Source: Gammaproteobacteria bacterium
GTDB lineage: Bacteria > Pseudomonadota > Gammaproteobacteria > Steroidobacterales > JABDKV01
DNA: 64,000 nucleotides
NCBI GenBank assembly: GCA_029862165.1
Contig: JAOTXU010000012.1
Span: 1 to 64,000 of the forward strand
Direction: 5' to 3'
Made by a program: the position numbers and the translations under genes. Every line of letters begins with the position of its first letter. Within the stretch, counting starts at the first letter, position 1. Below are positions 35,885 to 44,902 of this stretch, in pieces. The notes beneath the pieces were generated by a model, which saw only the letters and a program-made list of their open reading frames with translations, did not search any database and was not told the DNA's origin.

Positions 35885-36568
35885 CTAGCGGTCGATGTAT
35901 TGGCGTTCGGAGCGTTCGCGCCGCTCCTGAGCCTCGACACAAAGTGTAGCGACAGGACGAATCTCCAGCCGCGCAACTCCGATTTCATCGCCGGTTTCTT
36001 CACAGTAGCCGTACGAGCCATCGTCAATGCGTGCCAGGCCCTGATTGATCTTCGCAAGCAATTTTCGCTCACGGTCACGTGTGCGGAGTTCAAGTGCGAA
36101 TTCGGATTCCTGAGTTGCCCTGTCGTTGGGATCGGCAAGATGGACGCTTTCGTCCTTCAGGTGATTGATAGTGTGGCCCAGGTCAGCAACAATTTCCGCT
36201 TTCCACGCCAGCAACTTTTGCCGGAAATGTTCTAGTTGTTTCTTGTTCATGTACCGCTCACCACGGCCTGACTTGTACGTGCTGGCGATACCGGGGCCAC
36301 TCATGACGTTGGCACGCGAGCGCCGGCTGGCAGACTTCTTGCGGGATGGTGTTTTCTTCCCCGTTGCCTTTTTTGCAGTTGATTTTTTCACGACAGTCTT
36401 CTTGCGAACCGCAGCTTTTTTCACAGTCTTCTTGCGAGCCTTTTTCTTCGCAGTTTTCTTCTTCGCAGCAGGCTTCTTCTTGGCAGCCGTTTTCTTGGAT
36501 GCTGTTTTCTTGGCCGGTTTCTTCGCCTTTGTGCGCTTCTTGCGCATTGTCGATGTTCGTGTTGGCAT
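35885..36568 (-). CDS. DksA-family protein with a histone H1-like Lys/Ala-rich N-terminal tail and zinc-less finger
   Basis: DksA proteins enter the RNA polymerase secondary channel and act with ppGpp on transcription initiation. The C-terminal 120 residues are DksA: the coiled-coil tip DxxDxA is intact (Asp146, Asp149, Ala151 in LADPNDRA). The finger region keeps only two of four Cys: Cys189 with Thr192 (YCEET), and Cys210 with Ala213 (CVEA). This C-T-C-A pattern is that of zinc-independent DksA2-type paralogues. Residues 9-82 are a highly basic Lys/Ala tract resembling histone H1-like tails and could bind DNA. ATG 36568 has GGGAG five bases upstream. The tail is absent from E. coli DksA. 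Confidence 0.86.
   Translation of the reverse strand: MPTRTSTMRKKRTKAKKPAKKTASKKTAAKKKPAAKKKTAKKKARKKTVKKAAVRKKTVVKKSTAKKATGKKTPSRKKSASRRSRANVMSGPGIASTYKSGRGERYMNKKQLEHFRQKLLAWKAEIVADLGHTINHLKDESVHLADPNDRATQESEFALELRTRDRERKLLAKINQGLARIDDGSYGYCEETGDEIGVARLEIRPVATLCVEAQERRERSERQYIDR
36323..36544. repeat. Lys/Ala-codon low-complexity tract in the dksA-like gene
   Basis: Imperfect repeats of AAGAAG/GCx codons (seen as CTTCTT on the plus strand) encode the basic tail at residues 9-82. Such tracts are prone to length variation by slippage. Confidence 0.7.
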
Positions 36569-36868
36569 CGCCTCTCCCTATAAACTGGTGTGCTCAACTG
36601 GACGAGCGCGGTATTTTACACAAGGCCAGCCCCGAGGCAATGCCCTGTTCGTCACAGTTTTCGCAAATAGGCGCACACAGTTATTAAGGGTTCTATATTC
36701 AAGACAATGGCTTATGCTCACCAGGATGCGACAATAAGCTACGATAGGCTAACGATAGGTCCACACCGGGCCACCGGGTGAACAAGCGATCAGGGTTCGC
36801 CGAGGCCACGCCGGTCCTGAGTCCTCAGCATCAATACTTCGAACCAAGCTGGACAACCGAGTATTTCT
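36569..36868. other. Intergenic region upstream of the dksA-like gene
   Basis: Three hundred bases between two minus-strand genes. It holds the dksA-like ribosome-binding site (AGGGAGAGG) at its left edge. I see no other gene, tRNA, terminator or strong repeat. Confidence 0.5.
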
Positions 36869-37666
36869 TCACGCGTTCTTGCGTAATAACACTCGTGCTT
36901 TAGTGCCAATCGGCAATCTGTTGTAAATCGCGTTTAGGGTAGGTTTGGATGAATATGTCTGCCAGATTTCCAGCGCGAAATCACTTTCCCGCGCGAGGTA
37001 GTTGAACGAATAACGACAAAATTCATTGCAGTGTCCGGGACGCCATTCCGGCGGATATTTCGTGTTACTACGCAGACCAAGTTTTTTCATAGCCCGTTTG
37101 AATTTGAGAGCCGGTGCGTCGATATTTGGAAATTCCAGCAGCGCATAACCCCCGGGACGCAACAGCGCGTTGATCTGGCGCAATGCGCCAACTGAATCCG
37201 GCAAGTGCTCAAGAACATGACGCAGGATAACGACATCATAGTTCGCGCTGTCGTCGAGGTTCATCTTCAGAAAGTTGCCCACGTCAACTTCGATTCCGGT
37301 GTCGGCGGCTATCGCGCGTGCTGCGTCTGCTGACAGTTCCAGTCCGCGTACCTCCCAGCCGTGTTCGCGGGCGAGGTAAAGAATACATCCGTTGCCACAA
37401 CCGATATCCATAAGCTTGGCTGGGCCAGGAACATGGCGGTGTAAGAATTGCCAGGTCGCCGTGCCCTCAACGTTTCTCTTGTTTTCGACGAGCGTCGGGC
37501 TGACATATACCTCCGTGTATTGTGACTGATCCAAACCATGATCAAGGTCGTAGTTGACCAGGCGACAGTTGTGGCAGCGGTAATATTTCAGACGGCTACG
37601 GTAACCCTCGGCAAAGTCGAAATGCAGATCGGCGCTGTTACAAAGCCGGCAGTGGGTCAGCGGCAC
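36869..37666 (-). CDS. Class I SAM-dependent methyltransferase with N-terminal zinc ribbon
   Basis: A 265-residue methyltransferase. The N-terminus carries two Cys pairs, CRLC (6-9) and CHNC (31-34), suggesting a small zinc ribbon. The Rossmann core shows motif I MDIGCGNGCILYLA, then GLELSADAARAIA, and ILRHVLEHLPD. It resembles the methyltransferases found with sugar or glycan biosynthesis genes. It lies 42 bases after the TPR-sulfotransferase gene on the same strand, so the pair may modify the same product. Substrate unknown. Confidence 0.83.
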   Translation of the reverse strand: MPLTHCRLCNSADLHFDFAEGYRSRLKYYRCHNCRLVNYDLDHGLDQSQYTEVYVSPTLVENKRNVEGTATWQFLHRHVPGPAKLMDIGCGNGCILYLAREHGWEVRGLELSADAARAIAADTGIEVDVGNFLKMNLDDSANYDVVILRHVLEHLPDSVGALRQINALLRPGGYALLEFPNIDAPALKFKRAMKKLGLRSNTKYPPEWRPGHCNEFCRYSFNYLARESDFALEIWQTYSSKPTLNAIYNRLPIGTKARVLLRKNA

Positions 37667-37708
37667 GTTATTTGCCCCTGTCTGTCCTTGGGCGCTGCTT
37701 GGCTGGAC

Positions 37709-39661
37709 TCATGCCAGGTGGCCGATAGCTTCCGCACGTTCAGCCAGGAACGGCCGATAGCGCGCGAATCGTCCAACAGAACGGCTGTGTATAGGTTGCC
37801 AGGCTTGCGTGTGGGACGGCGAACTGGCGTGTCGCCCGGCTTCTTCCGGATTCAAGACGGCATCATTCCACTCCACATCGAGACGCTCCAGCAGCGGACG
37901 CAACACTGACTCCGGACTCGCCACCAATTCTTCATATTGGATATCGAGAATCTGATCGCCCAGAATCTCTTGCCAGTGATGCATCAGACGACTGTAGCTA
38001 AGCCAGTAATGATGCAGACTATCGAGGCTGAAACTAAACCCCAGCGATGGATCGAGGAAGTTCTGGAAATAACAGGACAGAAGGCAATCCGCCGGGAAGC
38101 GGTTGCAATGAATGATGAGCGCATCGGGTAATATTTTCGAAATAGCTCCGAGGTAAAAATAATTGAGCGCCATCCTGTCTGTCATCCAACGGATGCCTGT
38201 CGGCGCAGCTGTGCTGGCGCAATAATGGTCGCCCATGCGGTCGAGGCCCACATCATCAAGCGTGCTAATCCCGGTGGGATAGTCGCCGCTTTCGTTGACC
38301 AATCGGCCGATGAGCGCTAACTCGCCGCAGGCATGTATCTCGGGATGCCCTGACAACATGGTCTCGAGCAGACTGGTGCCGCTGCGCGGCATTCCGATCA
38401 GGAACAGCCGTTTCGGTGTGCGTTCAACAACAGTTGCCCGGCGTACAGTGTTTTTGTCGAATGCTGTGATGATCGTATCAATGTAGGCACTATGTACAGT
38501 CGTGTCGAAATCGGGACGCAGCACGGCATTCGCGACATCGTAATGACCCAGTGCAGCGCCATAGTCGGCGCTGGCATCGTAAATATCGCCCAGAAGAAAG
38601 CCAAGGCGACGTCGCGTAGCCCGATCGAGGGTCTCCAACGGCCTGCCATTGCCATCGAGTAATGGTGTGAGCATCTCAAGTGCGATTTCCCGCCGCCCGA
38701 CACGCCGGGCCAGGCTTGCGCCGACCAGTCGTACGTCCGGTGATGCCTGATTGCTTTCTATTATCTTAGTGATCAGGCTCAGCCCTTCCGTTGCCCGGCC
38801 CTGGCGCTCGCGTAGTTCGGCCAAGCCAGCCAGCGCACGCTGATGTGTCGGTGCCAATTCCAGGGCAGCTTTGAAACCTGCTTCGGCGCCAGCGAGATCA
38901 CCGTTTGCCATCAAGACAGCCGCCAGTTCACTACGCGCATCGATATTGTTTGGCGCTAGTTTAAGGGCTCGTTCCGCCATTTCGCGGGCGGCATCGAGCT
39001 CTCCCATGCGATGCAGAACCATCGAGAGGTTTGACGCTGCCATTGCATAGTCGGGGGATATTTTCAACGCCTGGCGCAACGCAGCGGCTGCGCCGTCAAG
39101 ATTGTTGCGTCGTAATAACAGCGTACCGAGGTTGTTAACGACGCGCGCATTTCGGGGCGCCTTGGTTGCAGCGCCACGCAGTGTTTCGATAGCACGATCG
39201 AGAAAAGAATTTGCGGCCTCGGCGTTGGCACGTGCAATCAGTGTTGGAACATCATCCGGCCAGAGTTCCGAGGCGCGTTCCAGCGCTAGCAGTTCGTTTA
39301 CATGATCATTGCGATGTCGGTGGACGGCAGCCAATGTCGACCAGGCATCGGCGCGTTGGTCGTCTTTAGCCAGCAATTTATGCGTAATATTTAGTGCTTC
39401 GTCGTGTTGCTGTACGGTGGCGAGGCCCCTGGCGAGCGTCAACGCAATACGGTCGTCTTCTGGTGCGAGCCTGGCCGCATCGCGCAAATGGTCGATGGCG
39501 CTATCCTTGATACCCATCTGCAATTCAAGCTGGCCGTAAAGCGATCGGAGTTTGGCGTCAGCAGGCCTGGCCTCCACCAGATTTGTGTATATGTCATGTG
39601 CTGCCTGCAAGCGACCGTTTCGATGAAGGCGTATGGCTGTTTTCAAGTCGTGCGTGTTCAT
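37709..39661 (-). CDS. TPR-repeat sulfotransferase
   Basis: A 650-residue two-part protein. Residues 1 to about 390 are a row of roughly ten tetratricopeptide repeats (typical units ALKISPDYAMAASNLSMVLH, ALKLAPNNIDARSELAAVLM). Residues about 410-640 are a sulfotransferase domain, with the PAPS loop LIGMPRSGTSLLETMLSGHP near 418 and the second motif around NRFPADCLLSCYFQNF. The TPR part probably presents a protein or glycan partner. I start at ATG 39661, where the TPR pattern begins. The longer reading from 39760 has no domain. It is the first gene of a likely pair with the methyltransferase. Confidence 0.88.
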   Translation of the reverse strand: MNTHDLKTAIRLHRNGRLQAAHDIYTNLVEARPADAKLRSLYGQLELQMGIKDSAIDHLRDAARLAPEDDRIALTLARGLATVQQHDEALNITHKLLAKDDQRADAWSTLAAVHRHRNDHVNELLALERASELWPDDVPTLIARANAEAANSFLDRAIETLRGAATKAPRNARVVNNLGTLLLRRNNLDGAAAALRQALKISPDYAMAASNLSMVLHRMGELDAAREMAERALKLAPNNIDARSELAAVLMANGDLAGAEAGFKAALELAPTHQRALAGLAELRERQGRATEGLSLITKIIESNQASPDVRLVGASLARRVGRREIALEMLTPLLDGNGRPLETLDRATRRRLGFLLGDIYDASADYGAALGHYDVANAVLRPDFDTTVHSAYIDTIITAFDKNTVRRATVVERTPKRLFLIGMPRSGTSLLETMLSGHPEIHACGELALIGRLVNESGDYPTGISTLDDVGLDRMGDHYCASTAAPTGIRWMTDRMALNYFYLGAISKILPDALIIHCNRFPADCLLSCYFQNFLDPSLGFSFSLDSLHHYWLSYSRLMHHWQEILGDQILDIQYEELVASPESVLRPLLERLDVEWNDAVLNPEEAGRHASSPSHTQAWQPIHSRSVGRFARYRPFLAERAEAIGHLA

Positions 39662-39792
39662 TGATACGGAACAAGTGTAAAGAATAGGGGGCACATGGGA
39701 AATAGCCGATTCGTATCGGCAGGCGTTTCGGTCGCCTGCCATCGACGCGGATCGGTGCACTTTTCAGCGCATATGACACATGGTAGGTGGCA

Positions 39793-41181
39793 TCACTTAT
39801 GCGCCAGTTTCTCGAGCCTACGGTCAATGGTTTCCCGTGACAGCCAACGACCGCGCGCCACTACGCCGGCAATCTTCGAGATATTGCCGATATTCTGCGT
39901 AGGATCCGCATACAGCAACAACAGATCGGCCTCCAAACCTGCGCGCACGAAACCAAATGTGTTGCTGGCACCAAAAAAACGTGCCGGGTTGGCCGTTCCC
40001 GTCAGCAACGCTTCGCGTGGTGTCAGCCCGGCTTCCACCAGCGTTTCCAGCTCCCGGTGTATGGCAAAACCCGGTACATTGAATACTTGTGGCGCATCCG
40101 ATCCCAACAGCAATTTGGCGCCGGCTTTGTGTAGAGCCAGAATCAAACGATGGCGCACGTCGACAAAACGACGCGCTGATGCCGCATCATATTCAGGACT
40201 TGCCAGTACATCGGATTTTCGCCGCCGCCAAGTCGCTACCGTCGAAGCTGGCATGTAACGCATTTCCGGTCGTGTCGCCATGGTGTCTGCGTCAACGGGC
40301 AATACGAAATTCTCGATCAGACTTTGTGTCGGGACGTTCCACACATTTGCGGCCGCAGTCGCTTTAGCCACTTCGTCGATACGTTGTTCGTCGACTCCTG
40401 ATACGAGTGCCGCGCCAAAAAAGCCAGCGTTATCGGGCTGGTAATCGGCGGTGACCAGTGCCTGCATGTAGCCATCGAGATGATCGATAGTCGCTTGGCG
40501 AGCCTGTAGCGTTCGTGTGATGCCAACCTCGGCCGATACATGTCCGGCAAACGGTATGTCCAAATCATTGGCTGTATCGACGAGCGCATCGTATTCGTCG
40601 CGCGTCAGTCCCGGGTGCAGTTTTAGAAAATCGTAACCTGCCATGTGTTGCGAACGGGCCATATTCCTGGCAGCCGTGGGGCTGTTCACACTGCGGCCGT
40701 TAAAAGACGGTCCTGATGTATAGATGCGCGGCGACAGCAACTCGTAGCCTTTTGCTGCGGCACGCAGGCGTAGATGTCCCGGCTCCCCAAGCATGCCGCG
40801 CACAGTCGTCACGCCGGCGGCGAGATACAGAAAAAGTACGCGGTTGGTGTAGGCGGTGCCTTGAGATTGGCTCGGGATGTGAGCGTGCATTTCCGCCAGA
40901 CCCGGTAGCAGATAAAGCCCGGTGCCGTCGATGCGCAGGGCTTGTTTGGGCAATTCGATTTCTTTGTCGCTGAGGGCTTCGATCAGGCCGTCACGGACAA
41001 GCACCGTGCAGTTTGCCAGCTTGCGGTCCCGCTCCAGGTCGAGCACCGTCACGTTTTCGATTGCGAGCGGCGGCTGACCGGGCATACCGGGCGTAACAGC
41101 AGGCGCGCCATGGCCAGTCGTTGCAGCCAGTAACGTCGCCAGTAGAACGACCGACTTACTAGCGATGCGCGAGGAGGGCAT
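39793..41181 (-). CDS. Secreted amidohydrolase (imidazolonepropionase-like)
   Basis: An amidohydrolase-superfamily TIM-barrel enzyme of 462 residues with a signal peptide (cleavage near residue 25, GHGAP). Metal ligands are visible: HAH in LPGLAEMHAHIP, the strand-5 FAGHVSAE, the strand-6 IDHLDG, and LLLGSDAPQVF with the catalytic Asp. The C-terminal ALLTGTANPARFFG and FVRAGLEADLLLLYADP are typical of the imidazolonepropionase-like/prolidase branch. Its first 23 bases overlap the end of the alkaline phosphatase gene, so the two are likely co-translated. Substrate unknown. Confidence 0.87.
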   Translation of the reverse strand: MPSSRIASKSVVLLATLLAATTGHGAPAVTPGMPGQPPLAIENVTVLDLERDRKLANCTVLVRDGLIEALSDKEIELPKQALRIDGTGLYLLPGLAEMHAHIPSQSQGTAYTNRVLFLYLAAGVTTVRGMLGEPGHLRLRAAAKGYELLSPRIYTSGPSFNGRSVNSPTAARNMARSQHMAGYDFLKLHPGLTRDEYDALVDTANDLDIPFAGHVSAEVGITRTLQARQATIDHLDGYMQALVTADYQPDNAGFFGAALVSGVDEQRIDEVAKATAAANVWNVPTQSLIENFVLPVDADTMATRPEMRYMPASTVATWRRRKSDVLASPEYDAASARRFVDVRHRLILALHKAGAKLLLGSDAPQVFNVPGFAIHRELETLVEAGLTPREALLTGTANPARFFGASNTFGFVRAGLEADLLLLYADPTQNIGNISKIAGVVARGRWLSRETIDRRLEKLAHK

Positions 41182-42730
41182 AGGCCATCACGTGAAAGAT
41201 GTAGTTTTGTTCATGTACGCCATGTAGCAACGACGCTCCCGGCCCATCAGCGTATATTGGCACATCGGTGCCCGAATGGGTTTCAGAACCGGTTGGCACA
41301 GCACTTTCCTGCATATAGTCGGGCTGCTGTGTGTCGACATTCGTCAGATCAGTGCGGCTGGCGGGCGTCTTTTCGTATGCGCCAACCTGGTGTGGGTAGA
41401 CTTTCGGACCGGTGGTCTGGCTGTCTGAGGCGCCGACATGGCCCGGCCCGTTGCCGTAAACCAGTGTCGTGTACGGCAAACCGGCGGCATCCAGGGCATA
41501 AACATTGGCAGGACTGCCGTCCTCGTTGAGACTGATGACTTTACCCAAAATGGGATTGCCACGTGTTGGATAACCGGCGATCTCCATTACATGACCGTGA
41601 TCGGCCGTAACGATGATGAGTGTATCGTTGGTATCGGTCATCTGCCTCGCCGTTGCTACGGCATCAGACATGGCAATCGTATCGTGCAGCGCGCGATACG
41701 CGTTGGCACCGTGATGTGCGTGGTCGATGCGACCGCCTTCTACAAACAAAAAGTAGCCATCGTCAGATTTCTTGAGCATGCGGATAGCCTTTGCCACCAT
41801 ATCTGCCAGGGATGGCTCGCCCCCCGGCCCATCATTTCTATCAGCTTCATATTGCATGTGAGAAGGTTCAAACAAGCCGAGCAATCTTGATGCGTTTCTA
41901 GGGCTAACTGCATCAAATTGCTCCTTGTTCCACACGTACTTAGATCGTGTTCCGGCGCTGCCGAGCCATTCGGTTATTAGATTCCGGTTGTCTTGTCGCC
42001 ATCCGGTTCTGTCCGAATATTCCGGATCGGCTTCTGTTGCGGGCATGAATGGCGCGCGACCGCCGCCAAGCACAACTTCGGGCCCGTCGCCGTGGTCAAA
42101 CTCCACCAATTGACGCGCAATATCGGCGCAATCCTCAGGACCGACAGCTTCCCATTCGCGATTTGGTGAGTGCGCATAGGACGAAGCAGGTGTCGCGTGC
42201 GTAATCCTGGCGGTACTGATCACACCGGTGGCAATACCGCGTTGCTCAGCCAATTCCAGCAAAGTCGGTACGCTGGCAGTTTCCAAGTTACTGCACTCGC
42301 CACGGGCTACACTTGCATCGACACCGATAGCACCCATGATGGTCTTGACGCCGCTGAGCATAGCCGTCGCGGTGCCTGCCGAGTCAGGAACCTGTGCATT
42401 GGTGTTGTAGGTCTTGGATAAAGCGACGTAAGGAAACCTTTCGAACGCCAGGGCGTGCTCTTCGCCCGTCGCGCCAGCTTGCTGGCCCTCGAGAATTCTG
42501 GCCGCGCTGACGGTGGCAACGCTCATGCCATCGCCAACAAAAAAGATGACGTTTTTTGCTTTTGCCGGGCGGGTCTTGCGTTTCAGTGCGGCGCCAAGCG
42601 TGGCTTGCCCCGCCTCATACCAAATGTTGTCGAGATCGGGCACGGCGGGTGGCCCCGGTCTGGGAGGCGGTTGCTTCATCGACGCACAGGAGGTGACGAG
42701 TAGCGTAATGACAATAAGCAATAGGCGCAT
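41159..42730 (-). CDS. Alkaline phosphatase, lipoprotein
   Basis: A PhoA-superfamily phosphomonoesterase of 523 residues anchored by a lipoprotein signal (LLVTSC, Cys15). Catalytic and metal motifs are FFVGDGMSVAT (Asp), the nucleophile Ser in VPDSAGTATAMLSG near 115, EGGRIDHAHHGAN, and VTADHGHV, with a late His in SETHSGTD. The insert between them is longer than in E. coli PhoA. It would release phosphate at the cell surface or in the periplasm. I saw no convincing Pho box upstream. Confidence 0.92.
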   Translation of the reverse strand: MRLLLIVITLLVTSCASMKQPPPRPGPPAVPDLDNIWYEAGQATLGAALKRKTRPAKAKNVIFFVGDGMSVATVSAARILEGQQAGATGEEHALAFERFPYVALSKTYNTNAQVPDSAGTATAMLSGVKTIMGAIGVDASVARGECSNLETASVPTLLELAEQRGIATGVISTARITHATPASSYAHSPNREWEAVGPEDCADIARQLVEFDHGDGPEVVLGGGRAPFMPATEADPEYSDRTGWRQDNRNLITEWLGSAGTRSKYVWNKEQFDAVSPRNASRLLGLFEPSHMQYEADRNDGPGGEPSLADMVAKAIRMLKKSDDGYFLFVEGGRIDHAHHGANAYRALHDTIAMSDAVATARQMTDTNDTLIIVTADHGHVMEIAGYPTRGNPILGKVISLNEDGSPANVYALDAAGLPYTTLVYGNGPGHVGASDSQTTGPKVYPHQVGAYEKTPASRTDLTNVDTQQPDYMQESAVPTGSETHSGTDVPIYADGPGASLLHGVHEQNYIFHVMAYALLAHR

Positions 42731-42808
42731 GGCTGGTACCCTCGTTCAGGCGCCTATTGCAACACACTGTGCGCTGAAGCGAAATCCCGCCGAGAGCAGG
42801 GTGATGAC

Positions 42809-43624
42809 CTACCGGGTTTGCTCTATGAAATGACTCAAAGCGCTGGCATAGGCTGCGCCGGATACGACGTGGGCGTCATTGTGTCCGCCCTGGAGCGAAA
42901 AAAAAGTCGTTTGCCCAGGTGCGGCAGCCAATAGCTTCTGACTGAGCTCAAAGGGGATAATTTCGTCTTGCGGGCTGTGCATTAGCAATATTGGGCAGGT
43001 GATCGACGCGATGCGCGATACCGTATCGTATTGAATCCTCGCCAACCCGGCGGGCAGATACGGAAAGGCAATTCGAGCCATATCGCGTACCGAACTAAAG
43101 GTGGATTCCAGAATCAAAGCTTGCGGTGAGACTTCAACGGCCAACCAGGCCGCAATGGCACCCCCCAGCGACCGGCCAAAGATTACGATGCGTTGCGGAT
43201 CGATTCCCTGGTCCTGTGTCAGGTAGTTCCAGGCGGCCAGGGCGTCCCGATAGCTGCCTTGTTCGCTAGGTTTTCCTTCGCTGTGACCGTAGCCGCGATA
43301 GTCGATAATGAATACATTGAGCCCAAGTTGATGAAAGAGATGTATTGTTTCCAGACGGTGAGAGATATTGCCGGCATTACCATGGAAATACAGCAAGACC
43401 GGTCCGTCGCGATTGGGCACAAACCAGCCATGCAGCAAAACGCCATCATTGGTTTTGAATTGCACTTCAGAGTATGTCAGACCGGCATCGTTCGGCGTGG
43501 CGTCCAGGCGGCGACTGGGTTCATCGGGGAAGTAGATAAAACGGGACTGAAAAAACCACACACTGATAGCAAGCCCTGCATAAGCGAGGGCAGCCAGACC
43601 GAACATGAAAATTACTGTGCGCAT
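42809..43624 (-). CDS. Membrane-anchored alpha/beta hydrolase
   Basis: A 271-residue alpha/beta-hydrolase with an N-terminal signal anchor (about residues 4-24). The oxyanion region is LLYFHGNAGNISHR, the nucleophile elbow GRSLGGA near 149, the Asp in MHSPQDEIIPF and the His in LQGGHNDAH. It belongs to the BEM46/YfhR-like group of serine hydrolases. Its start is only 26 bases from the divergent peptidase gene at 43651. Substrate unknown. Confidence 0.87.
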   Translation of the reverse strand: MRTVIFMFGLAALAYAGLAISVWFFQSRFIYFPDEPSRRLDATPNDAGLTYSEVQFKTNDGVLLHGWFVPNRDGPVLLYFHGNAGNISHRLETIHLFHQLGLNVFIIDYRGYGHSEGKPSEQGSYRDALAAWNYLTQDQGIDPQRIVIFGRSLGGAIAAWLAVEVSPQALILESTFSSVRDMARIAFPYLPAGLARIQYDTVSRIASITCPILLMHSPQDEIIPFELSQKLLAAAPGQTTFFSLQGGHNDAHVVSGAAYASALSHFIEQTR

Positions 43625-43650
43625 GTGTGATAAACAATGAGATTAGAACA

Positions 43651-44343
43651 ATGCATATAGTGGCGTTAACGGTCCTGATCGTCGCCTTCCTGATAGGTCC
43701 ATCGATGTGGGTACAGCACGTGCTGCGAAAATACAGCGAGCCTGCAGACCGTTATCCTGGCACCGGTGGCGAGCTGGCGCGACATCTGCTCGATCGACTC
43801 AATCTGCATCACATCGGCGTCGAGTCCGTTGATGCCGCCAAAGGTGGCGATCATTACGACCCGCAGGCCGGTATGGTACGTCTTACGCCGGACAAATTCT
43901 CTGGTCGATCGCTCACCGCGATTACTGTTGCGGCTCATGAAGTCGGCCATGCGATGCAGGACCGAGACGGTTTCGCGCCGCTCCGCTGGCGCACGAACCT
44001 GATAAAAGTCGTTGCCGTGAGCAACAAAGCCGGTGCGGGTTTGTTGGTGGTGGCGCCGGTCGTCGGGCTGCTGACCAGAACGCCGGTCGCTGGCTTGCTG
44101 TTTGCGGCTGGCGGAGTAATCAGTCTGGGTACCGGCGCGCTCGTCCACCTGGTGACGCTGCCGACGGAATTCGATGCGAGTTTTGGGCGCGCGCTGCCGA
44201 TATTGAAAGGTGATGATATTTTGCTACCCGGCGATCAGCGACATGCGAAACGTCTGTTGACGGCCGCTGCGCTCACTTATGTTTCGTCAGCATTGATGAG
44301 CCTGCTCAACGTCGGCCGTTGGCTGGCGATACTCCGTCGTTAG
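43651..44343 (+). CDS. Neutral zinc metallopeptidase, YugP-like membrane protein
   Basis: A 230-residue membrane zinc peptidase of the YugP/Zn_peptidase_2 family. A first membrane helix (residues 1-20) is followed by a soluble segment and the zinc motif HEVGH near residue 96 in VAAHEVGHAMQD, then hydrophobic helices in the second half and PTEFDASFGRALPIL, typical of the family. I chose ATG 43651. An in-frame GTG at 43627 almost touches the divergent gene. Its last 38 bases overlap the convergent DUF192 gene. Confidence 0.88.
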   Translation: MHIVALTVLIVAFLIGPSMWVQHVLRKYSEPADRYPGTGGELARHLLDRLNLHHIGVESVDAAKGGDHYDPQAGMVRLTPDKFSGRSLTAITVAAHEVGHAMQDRDGFAPLRWRTNLIKVVAVSNKAGAGLLVVAPVVGLLTRTPVAGLLFAAGGVISLGTGALVHLVTLPTEFDASFGRALPILKGDDILLPGDQRHAKRLLTAAALTYVSSALMSLLNVGRWLAILRR

Positions 44344-44815
44344 ACCGCGTAGCGAAGGCGCTGTGAATTACTTTGTCGCCCGGTGCGAGGTTCAGACGCT
44401 TGCTTGTGCCGGCATTGAGTTCCAGCACACCCATTACCGCTTCTTCTGATGAAATCGATTCAAGCGATCCGGGCACTGTATTGCTGGCAATACTGGAGAT
44501 CGTGCCATCAGCGCGGATGAACAGCATATCCAGTGGCAGTATCGTATTTTTCATCCACATGCTGGTCACACGCGATTTTTTGTTGATAAATAACATGCCG
44601 TAATCGGCTGGTAATGTTCGGACAAACATCAGACCGTGTTCCCGTTGTTGTGGGCTAACGGCCAGGTAAACAGTAAAATTGTAATCTGTGCCGGTGGTGG
44701 TTTTAATACCCAGCGGTGCGGCAAAAAAACCAGACAAGGCAGGGTCACGCTCACCGGCACACGACAACCCGGTAAGGAAAATCAAAATCGCAGCGACCTG
44801 AAGTTTTGTAGTCAT
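44306..44815 (-). CDS. DUF192-family lipoprotein
   Basis: A 169-residue DUF192 protein, a family of small secreted beta-barrel proteins of unclear function. Family blocks are REHGLMFVRTLPADYGMLFI, MWMKNTILPLDMLFI and VLELNAGTSKRLNLAPGD. The N-terminus from ATG 44815 is a lipoprotein signal with FLTGLSC, which decides the start. A longer reading from 44887 crosses the ompA terminator and is rejected. The 3' end overlaps the convergent peptidase gene by 38 bases. Confidence 0.88.
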   Translation of the reverse strand: MTTKLQVAAILIFLTGLSCAGERDPALSGFFAAPLGIKTTTGTDYNFTVYLAVSPQQREHGLMFVRTLPADYGMLFINKKSRVTSMWMKNTILPLDMLFIRADGTISSIASNTVPGSLESISSEEAVMGVLELNAGTSKRLNLAPGDKVIHSAFATRSNDGVSPANGRR

Positions 44816-44851
44816 GCTTGTTTTGACCAGCCCGGCGCGCCTGTTTCGCAA

Positions 44852-44884
44852 AGAAAAAGCCCGGCAGATTTCGCTGCCGGGCTT
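44852..44884 (-). terminator. Rho-independent terminator of the OmpA-family gene
   Basis: On the minus strand AAGCCCGGCAG-CGAAAT-CTGCCGGGCTT forms an 11-bp stem followed by TTTTCTTT, 18 bases after the OmpA stop codon. Confidence 0.92.
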
Positions 44885-44902
44885 CATTATAGCCTGATCA
44901 GG

